A stretch of 50,513 nucleotides of DNA from Vulcanimicrobiota bacterium. GTDB taxonomy: Bacteria; Vulcanimicrobiota; Vulcanimicrobiia; Vulcanimicrobiales; Vulcanimicrobiaceae. The notes under the pieces are model-generated. The model saw only the letters and a program-made list of their open reading frames with translations. It searched no databases and had not been told where the DNA came from. This document shows positions 1-7,454 of the stretch, in pieces (the first letter of the stretch is position 1; every line of letters starts with the position of its first letter). A program made the translations under genes and the position numbers. The stretch is from positions 1 to 50,513 of the forward strand of contig DAIDGS010000118.1 of the NCBI GenBank assembly GCA_027459845.1, in the 5' to 3' direction.

Positions 1-75
1 GCGTCGGAGCAGCAGTCGCGCGTAGGCGGCCGCGAGGATGGCGGCGCCCAGCGCTAGGACCAGCAGGGTGGTCAT
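1..75 (-). CDS. N-terminus of a membrane protein (cut by window edge)
   Basis: Reading the minus strand from an ATG at 75 gives 25 open codons to the window edge. They begin MTTLLVLALGAAILAAAYAR: a hydrophobic run of about 18 residues followed by arginines. This looks like a first membrane helix or an uncleaved signal anchor. The gene is divergent from the small gene starting at 114, leaving about 38 bp for both promoters. Too little is visible to name a family. Confidence 0.45.
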   Translation of the reverse strand, partial: MTTLLVLALGAAILAAAYARLLLRR

Positions 76-113
76 CGGCAGGCTGCTTCGCGCGCGCTCG
101 CGTAGCCTCCGCC

Positions 114-500
114 ATGGATTCGTTTCAATTCCTTAAAGAGCACATCGCCGGCTTTCCGGGCTACGGCGACGGCCCGGCGCGTCGGCGCAGCGACGCGCTG
201 ATTCGTGCCGTCGCAGGCGAGGTACTGGCCGAACTGCAGGCCGGCGCCACCGGCACGGTCTCGGGGAGCTTCGAGGATGCGTTGCTGCGCGCCGAGTTTG
301 CCGATCAGGCCGGCCGCGCATGGCTCGACGGCGACGATGCGTCGGCGGCGGCGACCGCGGTCGTGGCCGACGCCGACCGGGTGCTCTGGATGCTGGCCGA
401 GCGCGCGCGCCAAGACGGCGCAAACGCCGATCCGGCCGCGTTCGAGGCGGCCTTCGATGCACGCGAGCGCGCGATGCGCGAGGCGATTAGCGGCAGGTAG
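114..500 (+). CDS. Small acidic protein of unknown function
   Basis: A 128-residue soluble protein with no signal peptide, membrane helix or motif that I recognise. It is rich in Ala, Asp and Glu and looks mostly helical (for example WMLAERARQDGANADPAAFE near the C-terminus). The ATG at 114 is the first start after the divergent membrane protein gene. Its last 14 bases overlap the end of the convergent FecR-domain gene, so no terminator fits between them. Codon use (strong G/C at third positions) favours this frame over the overlapping frames. I cannot assign a function. Confidence 0.6.
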   Translation: MDSFQFLKEHIAGFPGYGDGPARRRSDALIRAVAGEVLAELQAGATGTVSGSFEDALLRAEFADQAGRAWLDGDDASAAATAVVADADRVLWMLAERARQDGANADPAAFEAAFDARERAMREAISGR

Positions 501-1284
501 ACGGCGTCGGCGCCGGCGTCGGGCGCGCGTGGTGTCCGAAGAGGCCGCCGATCGCCGATCCGATCGCGCCGGCGTACCCGTTGGTCGCCCCGTTGGCGGC
601 GTTGGTCGCGTAACTCGCGATCGCGCCCTTGGCCGCATTCCAACTCGTCGGCACCCCGAAATCCGGCGAAAACCGATCGATCAGCGCCTGGGTGAGCCGC
701 TCGATCTGCACCCGCACAACGCCGTCGACGAGCTTCGCGAGCAGCGACTGTCCGGCCGTAAGGGTGTAGGTCTCGCCGGCCGCCGTGGTGACTTCGACCG
801 GAAGGGCCGGGTTGCAGACTTCGTAGACGTTGACGCGCAGCGTTCCGCTCGGATCGTAGCCGATGTCGCCCTGCGTTCCGCGCACCGAAATCGTCGCCGT
901 CGAGGTGTGAAAGACGTAGTCGGCGCGCGCACCGGCCGGATGGATCACGGCAAAGCGCGTTTGTCCGCGCACGATCACGAACGACGCGTGGGCGATCGCG
1001 GCCTGGTCGAAGCGCGTCAGTTCGACCTTGGAGTTCGCGCCGATCATCACGCGCGAGCTGTCCGGCAGCGTGAGTTGCGCGAGCGAGTCGGCGCCGGTGA
1101 TGGTGTAGTCGCGATCGGGTAACGCGATCGTCGCGCGCGGTGCCAGCGGATTGGGCGTCGCGTGAGGCTGCTGGTAGTCGACCGCGCCCTTGAGATTCTG
1201 CAGCGTCTTGGCGTCGTTGGCGGCCGCCACACCGAATGCCAGCATCCACAGGACGGCGATGGCGGCTGCATACCTCGTGCGCAT
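487..1284 (-). CDS. Secreted FecR-domain protein
   Basis: 265 residues. Residues 1-22 form a signal peptide (MRTRY, hydrophobic core, then AAA-ND). The region of about residues 60-160 looks like a FecR fold, an all-beta repeat in which a polar effect value is set: SLAQLTLPDSSRVMIGANSK, then ISVRGTQGDIGYDPSG, where the RGTQGD turn is typical. The C-terminus is Gly/Asn-rich and then Pro/Thr-rich, ending in Cys-Arg. Classical FecR proteins pair with an ECF sigma factor and a TonB receptor. Neither is next to this gene, so it is probably a stand-alone envelope FecR protein of unknown job. It is divergent from the GH20 gene (71 bp between). Confidence 0.8.
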   Translation of the reverse strand: MRTRYAAAIAVLWMLAFGVAAANDAKTLQNLKGAVDYQQPHATPNPLAPRATIALPDRDYTITGADSLAQLTLPDSSRVMIGANSKVELTRFDQAAIAHASFVIVRGQTRFAVIHPAGARADYVFHTSTATISVRGTQGDIGYDPSGTLRVNVYEVCNPALPVEVTTAAGETYTLTAGQSLLAKLVDGVVRVQIERLTQALIDRFSPDFGVPTSWNAAKGAIASYATNAANGATNGYAGAIGSAIGGLFGHHARPTPAPTPSTCR

Positions 1285-1355
1285 GCCCGGAGCTTACGCG
1301 CGGTTGCTTTGGCCCCCTGGCGGGAAGCCCCGTCCGCAGCGACTAACCGCGTCGC

Positions 1356-3329
1356 GTGATCCTGCCGACGAGATGGCTCGCCGCGAGCGCGCTTGCGGGA
1401 GCCGCACTGCTGGGAAGGCCCGCCGTGGCGGCCGGGCCGCACCTCATTCCCGCGCCGTCGTCGCTGCACCCGATCGCCGGCTGTGCACCATTCGCGCCGC
1501 CCCGCACAGTCGGTGCCGGCTTCGATCCGGCGGCTCGCTCCGAGTTGGATCGGCGCTGGCGCGCGCAGGGTATCGGCGCGCTGCGGGTCGCCGCGCAGCC
1601 CGACATCGTCGTGCGCTTCGACCGCCGGATGCGCGCGCAGGCATACCGGTTGACGCTACGCGGCGGCCGCGCCACGATCGTCAGCCGCGACGCCGTCGGC
1701 GCCTTCTACGCCGCGATGACGCTGGCCCAACTACCGGTGCGCGTCGGCGCGGCGTGGCAGGTGCCGTGCCTGCGCATCGACGATCGTCCGGCGCTACGCT
1801 GGCGGATTCTCTCCGACGACGTCTCGCGCGGGCCGTTGCCGACCATGCGCTACTTCGAACGGCGCATTCGCACGATCGCGGCCTTCAAGATGAACGGCTA
1901 TTCGCCGTACATGGAGCAGACGTTCATCAGTCCGACCGATCCGTTGCCGGCGCCGCTCGACGGGATTACGCCGGCGCAACTCGCTGCGCTGGCGCGCTAC
2001 GCGGCCCGCTACCACGTCGCCTTCATCCCACAGCAGCAAACCTTCGCGCACATGCACAACACCCTCAAGCTCGAGCGTTACGCTGCGGCGGCGGCGCTGC
2101 CGCACGGCTTTCTGATGGCGCCCAACGTTCCGCTAACCGATGCGTATCTGGCGCGCCTAATCGGCGCCGAGCTGGCTGCAGTGCCGCATCCGCCCTTCTT
2201 TCACATCGGCTCCGACGAGACCGTGACGCTCGGCGACGGCCGAACGCAGGCCTACGTGCACCGCGTAGGCCGCGCTCGCGCCTATGCCGACCACATCGCC
2301 GCGATGAACGCCCTGATCGCGCCTTCCGGAGCGCGGGTGATGCTTTGGGACGACGGCATCGAAGCGGATCCGGCGATCATGCCGCTGCTTCCGCACGATG
2401 CCGTGATCGTGAACTGGCACTACGACGACGAGCGCAGCTTCGTCCCACACATCCAACTGATCGCGCGCGGCGGATTCGAGCAGATGGTCGATCCCGGCGA
2501 CGACAACTGGAACCAGATCTTTCCCAACGTCGCCGAGGCGCTACGGGTCGAGCGGCGCTTCATCGACGAAGGCAAAGCCGCCCACGTGCTCGGGCTCTAC
2601 GAAAGCGTCTGGAACGACGACGGCGAGTCGCTGTACGGCGCGACCTGGTATCCGGTGCTCTACGCCGCGGCCAGCGCCTGGCAGGCCGGATCGGTCGCGC
2701 CGGCGCGCTTCGCGGCCGACTTCCCGTCGGCGTTCTTCGGTGTCGACGACCCGAACTACGCGCACGACGTTACGCTGCTCGGGCGCGCGCTGGACGATTT
2801 GCAGCGTGGAACCGACTATAACAGCGACGCACTCGCGTGGGCGCCGATCTTCGATGCCCCGCAACTGCCGGCGAAGCAGGTGTCGCGCGCGCGTCTCGAT
2901 GCCGAAGCGGTCGAGCAGGATCTCTACTTCAAGCGGCCGCCGCTGCACCGCCATGCGGCGGCGGTGATGTTCTTGGCGGCACGCCGCTTCGACGTGCTCG
3001 GGCGGGCGCAGCAAGTCGCGAGCGAGGTGCGCGCGATGTACGCGCAAGCGCGCCGGCACGTCGGCGAGCCGCACGGTCCGACCGTGCGCGACCTCTTCTG
3101 GTGCCGCTATTGGATGTGGGAGCTACGCGACGATTATGAAGACCTCGCGCGGCTCTACGGGCGCGCGTGGACTGCGGAGAGCCGCCCCGACGCGCTGGCG
3201 CCCGTGCTCGAGCGCTACCATCTGGCCGCGCAGCGCGCGATCGCCCTGGGCGAAGCGTTTTACCGCGCGACCTACGACGACTACGTGCCGCATCGTACCC
3301 TGCCGCCGTTTGCGAGCGTGATTCGATGA
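1356..3329 (+). CDS. Secreted GH20-family beta-N-acetylhexosaminidase
   Basis: 657 residues from a GTG start. Residues 1-26 are a signal peptide (cleavage near AVAA-GP). Residues 27-140 match the GH20b-type N-terminal domain, and a TIM-barrel follows with RPALRWRILSDDVSRG at about 145-160. HIGSDE at 283-288 corresponds to the family HxGxDE motif: D287 would hold the substrate acetamido group and E288 would be the acid. GH20 enzymes remove terminal GlcNAc or GalNAc from chitin oligomers, muropeptides or glycans, outside the cytoplasm. The stop overlaps the next start (ATGA), so it is translationally coupled to a permease. With the GlcNAc-kinase-like gene and NanE downstream, GlcNAc release is the likely job. 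Substrate specificity is not visible. Confidence 0.85.
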   Translation: MILPTRWLAASALAGAALLGRPAVAAGPHLIPAPSSLHPIAGCAPFAPPRTVGAGFDPAARSELDRRWRAQGIGALRVAAQPDIVVRFDRRMRAQAYRLTLRGGRATIVSRDAVGAFYAAMTLAQLPVRVGAAWQVPCLRIDDRPALRWRILSDDVSRGPLPTMRYFERRIRTIAAFKMNGYSPYMEQTFISPTDPLPAPLDGITPAQLAALARYAARYHVAFIPQQQTFAHMHNTLKLERYAAAAALPHGFLMAPNVPLTDAYLARLIGAELAAVPHPPFFHIGSDETVTLGDGRTQAYVHRVGRARAYADHIAAMNALIAPSGARVMLWDDGIEADPAIMPLLPHDAVIVNWHYDDERSFVPHIQLIARGGFEQMVDPGDDNWNQIFPNVAEALRVERRFIDEGKAAHVLGLYESVWNDDGESLYGATWYPVLYAAASAWQAGSVAPARFAADFPSAFFGVDDPNYAHDVTLLGRALDDLQRGTDYNSDALAWAPIFDAPQLPAKQVSRARLDAEAVEQDLYFKRPPLHRHAAAVMFLAARRFDVLGRAQQVASEVRAMYAQARRHVGEPHGPTVRDLFWCRYWMWELRDDYEDLARLYGRAWTAESRPDALAPVLERYHLAAQRAIALGEAFYRATYDDYVPHRTLPPFASVIR

Positions 3330-5335
3330 TTGCGATCGCGCTGTTGGTCGTGTTCTTTGCGTTCGCCGGATTGATGTACGCGCGCAAGCTGCCGGCGATC
3401 GTCGCGGTTCCGCTGATGGCGCTGGCGTTGGCGCTTACCGCCGGGGTTCCGCTCGCGCACCTGGGGACGATCGTCGTTGCGGGAACGGCGAAGCTGGCGG
3501 TGGTCTACGTGGCGGTGATCTTCGGTGCGTTGCTCGGCCGGGTGACGATGGACACCGGAATTGCGCGCGCGATCGTGAACCTCGCGGCCGAGTACGGCGG
3601 CGAGCGGCCGTTCGCGCTGACGATGCTGCTGTGCGCGGTGGTGGCGCTGCTCTTTACGTCGCTGAGCGGATTGGGCGCGATCATCATGGTGGGGTCGATC
3701 GTCCTGCCGATCATGTTGACCGCCGGCGTTCCGCGAACGATCGCGGCGACGCTCTTCTTGATGTCGTTTGCGCTCGGCTTCATCTTCAATATCGCGAACT
3801 GGACGTTTTACAGCAACTTCTTCGGGGTTGCGCCGAGTCAGTTCATCGGCTATGCGATGGTGCTGGCGGCGATCGACGGCGTCGCGCTGGCGATCTACGC
3901 GGCGATCGCCTTTCGCCGCGAGCGCGGATACGCCACCTGGGCGGTACGGCTCGAGGGGCCGCCGCCCAAAGGGGTGCCGGCGATCGCCTTGCTCACCCCG
4001 CTCGTGCCACTGCTCCTGTACTACGCGCTGCACGTGGCCGCCACGCCGGCCTTTGCGCTGGCGGCGGTCTTCGGCGCGCTCGTCACGCAGCCGCGCCGTG
4101 CCGTCGACGTGCTGGTGGCGGCCGCCATTCGCGGATTCGAGGACGTCGCGGCGGCGGTCGTCCTCTTCATGGGCATCGGAATGTTGCTGGTGGCGGCGGC
4201 CCAGCCGGAGCTGGCCGCCGCGCTGCGCCCGCTCGGCGGCGGATGGATCGCCAACCCGGTCGCCTACGTGCTGGTCTTCGGGCTGTGCAGCCCGCTCGCG
4301 CTCTATCGCGGACCGCTCAATCCGTTTGGCGTCGGCATCGTGATCTTCACGGTGCTCTTAGCGGCACACGCCGTGCCGCCGGTCGTGCTGGTCGCGGCGA
4401 TCATGGCCGTCGTTCAAGTGCAGAACGTCTGCGATCCGACCAATACCCAGAACGTCTGGGTCGCGACCTTCACGGGCGTGCCGATCGACGCGATCACCAA
4501 ACGCACGCTGCCCTTTCAAGTGGCGGTCGCGACGCTGGCGACCGTGGTCGTCGTGCTCGCAGCGCCGCAGCTGCTCCATACGACCGCGCTGCTGCCGGGG
4601 CCGCGCCCGGCACGTGCCGCCGAGAGCGTGCCGATGGGCATGTTCGCACCGCCCGCGGCGGCCGGGCGGATCGGCGTGGGCGACGACGGGACGCCGCTCG
4701 GACGGGTTGCCGCCGACGCGGTCGCCGGCGCGCTGCGCGGTGCGGCGATGCAGGCGTTTCGGTTGGATGCCGACCCGGACGCCGACGACTGCGCGCACAA
4801 GCCGTACGCCGCCTACGTGCAGGTGACGACCAGTACCTTTGCGCTCATCGAGGGTACCGATCTCGACGTCGGGTTGCGCCTCGAGGATTGCGGCGGCTGG
4901 ATCGTCGACGAGTGGCACGACCACCGCGTGGTGCCGGCGGCCGATGCGGCGGTCGCCCGGCGGCTGGCCCGCGCCGGCGTCGCGCGGCTGTTGCAGTGGG
5001 CACGCTCGGAACCGGTTCGCAGCGGAAACCTCTTCGCCCACGGGCTGGCGGCGCGACCCGGCGGCAAGCCGAGCTACTACTACGCGCTCTTCAAAACGGT
5101 CGATGGCTACATGCGCGCCTACGTGCGGGCCGGCGGCCCGGCCTACGCCGCCGGAATGCGCACCGACGACATCGTCAACAAGCTCGACGGCAAGTTTTGG
5201 TGGGAGTACGGCACCTATCAAACCGAGGCGCGCGCCTACGACGGTAAGCCGCATCGTTTCGAAATCCAACGCGGCAGCCGGACGATCGAGATTCGCCTCG
5301 AAGCCCCCTTTGTGATGGATGCTACCGAAGGATGA
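3326..5335 (+). CDS. Ion-transporter-type permease fused to a C-terminal PDZ-like domain
   Basis: 669 residues from the ATG that overlaps the GH20 stop. Residues 1-415 are highly hydrophobic with about 11-12 membrane segments. They contain two similar helical-hairpin regions (TSLSGLGAIIMVGSIVLPIM near 111; DPTNTQNVW near 370), as in the ion transporter superfamily of organic-acid carriers (CitMHS/GntP-like). About 250 further residues follow. They include a Cys-containing alpha/beta region (488-560) and a PDZ-like end at about 595-660 (GGPAYAAGMRTDDIVNKLDG). Such permeases normally stop after the last helix, so this tail is unusual. It may lie outside the membrane. The gene is coupled to GH20 upstream and dipeptidase downstream (ATGA both sides), suggesting uptake of a released product. 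The substrate is unknown. Confidence 0.7.
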   Translation: MIAIALLVVFFAFAGLMYARKLPAIVAVPLMALALALTAGVPLAHLGTIVVAGTAKLAVVYVAVIFGALLGRVTMDTGIARAIVNLAAEYGGERPFALTMLLCAVVALLFTSLSGLGAIIMVGSIVLPIMLTAGVPRTIAATLFLMSFALGFIFNIANWTFYSNFFGVAPSQFIGYAMVLAAIDGVALAIYAAIAFRRERGYATWAVRLEGPPPKGVPAIALLTPLVPLLLYYALHVAATPAFALAAVFGALVTQPRRAVDVLVAAAIRGFEDVAAAVVLFMGIGMLLVAAAQPELAAALRPLGGGWIANPVAYVLVFGLCSPLALYRGPLNPFGVGIVIFTVLLAAHAVPPVVLVAAIMAVVQVQNVCDPTNTQNVWVATFTGVPIDAITKRTLPFQVAVATLATVVVVLAAPQLLHTTALLPGPRPARAAESVPMGMFAPPAAAGRIGVGDDGTPLGRVAADAVAGALRGAAMQAFRLDADPDADDCAHKPYAAYVQVTTSTFALIEGTDLDVGLRLEDCGGWIVDEWHDHRVVPAADAAVARRLARAGVARLLQWARSEPVRSGNLFAHGLAARPGGKPSYYYALFKTVDGYMRAYVRAGGPAYAAGMRTDDIVNKLDGKFWWEYGTYQTEARAYDGKPHRFEIQRGSRTIEIRLEAPFVMDATEG

Positions 5336-6711
5336 CGGCGCTCGATCCGAGACTGCAGGCCTACTGCGACGATGCGCGCGCGCGCAACCTCGACGAACTG
5401 CGCGAGTGGATTGCGATTCCCTCGATTTCGACCGATCCGCAGCACCGCAGCGACGTCCGGCGATGTTGCGAGCGCGTGGTGGCGCACATGCGCGCCATCG
5501 GCCTGACCGCCGAGGTGCTCGAAACCGACGGCAACCCGATCGCCTACGGGGAGTGGTCGGGTGCGCCGGGAAAGCCGACCGCGCTGATCTACGGTCACTA
5601 CGACGTGCAGCCGGTCGATCCGATTGCGCTGTGGGTAACCCCGCCGTTCGAGGCGACCGTGCGCGACGGCAAGCTCTTTGGTCGCGGCGCGGTCGACGAC
5701 AAAGGGCAAGTGCTGATGCATCTGGCCGCCATCGAAGCGCATCTGCGCGTCCGGGGACGGTTGCCGATCAACCTGAAGATCGTGGTCGAAGGTGAAGAGG
5801 AGATCGGGTCGCCCAACTTCGATGCGGCGGTCGAGCGCTACCATGCGCGCTTCGGCGCCGATGTGGTGATCGTCTCCGATACGGCGGTCTACTCCGAGGA
5901 TATTCCCGCACTGACGACGTCGTTACGCGGATTGGTCACCTGGGAAATCGCGGTCAGCGGACCTACCAGCGACCTGCACTCGGGCTATTTCGGCGGGGTC
6001 GTGCGCAATCCGATCGAAGCGCTCGCACAGATCCTGGCAGCGCTCAAGGACGAGCGCGGCCGGGTACGCGTTCCCGGCTTTTACGACGGCGTCGCCGAGT
6101 TGCCGCCGGCCGTGACGGCCGAGCTGCGCGCGCTGCCCTACGACGAAGCTCGCGAGGCCGCGGCGCTGGGCGTCGACGCGCTGACCGGCGGCGAGTGCGA
6201 GCGCCTGCCGCTCGAGCGGATGTGGTACCGGCCAACGCTGGAGTGCAACGGCATCTGGGGCGGGTATCAGGGACCGGGAAGCAAGACGATCGTTCCGAGC
6301 TGGGCGCGAGCCAAGCTCTCGGCGCGGCTAGTCGGCGCGCAGGATCCGGCGCGCGTGCGCGAACTGGTCGCCGCGTACGTGCGCGAAATCGCTCCCGCGG
6401 GCGTCCGCGTCGCGATCGAAAGCGACGGCGCGGTACGGCCCATCGTCGTCGCGCGCGACCATCCGGCGGTCGCAGCCGCGGTGCGCGCGATGACGGCCGG
6501 ATTCGGCAAGGCGCCGGTCTTCATCGGAACCGGCGGTTCGATCGGTCCGGTGGCAACCTTCGATCGCGTGCTCGGACTACCGCAAATTTTGATCGGCGTT
6601 GGGCTACCCGACGACGCCATCCACGCGCCGAACGAAAAGTTCGACCTGGCGCAGTTCTACGGTGGGATCGTCACGATGACGGCGCTCTACGACGAACTTG
6701 CGACGGCGTGA
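5332..6711 (+). CDS. M20-family zinc dipeptidase
   Basis: 459 residues, the usual length for M20/M25/M40 dipeptidases. The metal and catalytic motifs are in order: YGHYDVQP (H89, D91), GRGAVDDKG (bridging Asp at 122), EGEEEIGS (catalytic Glu pair at about 154-156), a dimerisation domain with SDLHSGYFGG, and late GTGGSIGP and DAIHAPNE motifs. The enzyme hydrolyses dipeptides or short peptides in the cytoplasm using two zinc ions. There is no signal peptide. It starts inside the stop of the permease gene (ATGA). In this cluster it may trim peptides imported with amino sugars, for example murein peptides. That is inferred from position. Confidence 0.9.
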   Translation: MTALDPRLQAYCDDARARNLDELREWIAIPSISTDPQHRSDVRRCCERVVAHMRAIGLTAEVLETDGNPIAYGEWSGAPGKPTALIYGHYDVQPVDPIALWVTPPFEATVRDGKLFGRGAVDDKGQVLMHLAAIEAHLRVRGRLPINLKIVVEGEEEIGSPNFDAAVERYHARFGADVVIVSDTAVYSEDIPALTTSLRGLVTWEIAVSGPTSDLHSGYFGGVVRNPIEALAQILAALKDERGRVRVPGFYDGVAELPPAVTAELRALPYDEAREAAALGVDALTGGECERLPLERMWYRPTLECNGIWGGYQGPGSKTIVPSWARAKLSARLVGAQDPARVRELVAAYVREIAPAGVRVAIESDGAVRPIVVARDHPAVAAAVRAMTAGFGKAPVFIGTGGSIGPVATFDRVLGLPQILIGVGLPDDAIHAPNEKFDLAQFYGGIVTMTALYDELATA

Positions 6712-7448
6712 GCGAGCACCGCGCGCCGACCGAGCGCTTTAGCGCGCGCGCGGCCGATTACGCGGCTCATCGCCCGGGCTATCCGCCGGAGGCGATTGCC
6801 GCAGTCTTCGACGGGCTGGGCGACCCGGCCGAGCTCGCGCTCGCGGACGTGGGCGCGGGGACCGGAATCTCAGCGCGAGCCTTCGCCGAGCTCGGGGCGC
6901 GGGTCGTTGCCATCGAGCCGAACGCCGCGATGCGCGCCGGCGCGGGCGCATGCGCGCGGGTCGTGTGGCGGGCGGGAACCGCCGAGGCGACCGGCCTCGC
7001 GACCGGCGCCGTCGACGTCGCGGTCGCGTGCCAGGCGTTTCACTGGTTCGATTGGCCCGCGGCGCTGCACGAGTTTCGGCGCATCGCGCGCCGTCGCGCG
7101 GCGCTGCTGCAGTACGAGCGCGACGAGCGCGACCCGTTCACCGCGGCCTATGGGGCGGTCGTGCGCGCCTATGCCACCGACGATACCGAAGCGCTGCGCG
7201 CCCGCGCTTTAGCGGCATTCGCCGAGGTTCGCAACGCGCGGGTGCGGCGCGCGCGCTTTCCCTCCCGACAAGCGATCGATCGCGCCGGGCTGCTCGGCCG
7301 TGCTGCGTCGTCGTCGTACCTTCCGGATTCAGGACCGCGCGCGGAGGCGCTCCGCGAGGACTTACGCGCGCTGTTCGCACGCTTTGCACGCGATGGACGG
7401 GTGGAGTTGATGATGCAGACCCACGTGCTGATCGCCGACTGGGCGTAA
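6708..7448 (+). CDS. SAM-dependent class I methyltransferase
   Basis: 246 residues from a GTG that overlaps the dipeptidase stop (GTGA). FSARAADYAAHRPGYP at the N-terminus and ADVGAGTGISARAFAELGAR at about 45-65 are the hallmarks of the UbiE/SmtA-like methyltransferase group (motif I, the SAM-binding glycine loop). AIEPNAAMRAGA follows, with an acidic residue at the end of strand 2. FHWFDWPAALHEFRR is the motif IV/V region. The methyl acceptor cannot be told from sequence. It is a cytoplasmic, single-domain protein. Why it sits between a dipeptidase and a hydantoinase-type gene is unclear. Confidence 0.85.
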   Translation: MSEHRAPTERFSARAADYAAHRPGYPPEAIAAVFDGLGDPAELALADVGAGTGISARAFAELGARVVAIEPNAAMRAGAGACARVVWRAGTAEATGLATGAVDVAVACQAFHWFDWPAALHEFRRIARRRAALLQYERDERDPFTAAYGAVVRAYATDDTEALRARALAAFAEVRNARVRRARFPSRQAIDRAGLLGRAASSSYLPDSGPRAEALREDLRALFARFARDGRVELMMQTHVLIADWA

Positions 7449-7454
7449 GACGGC

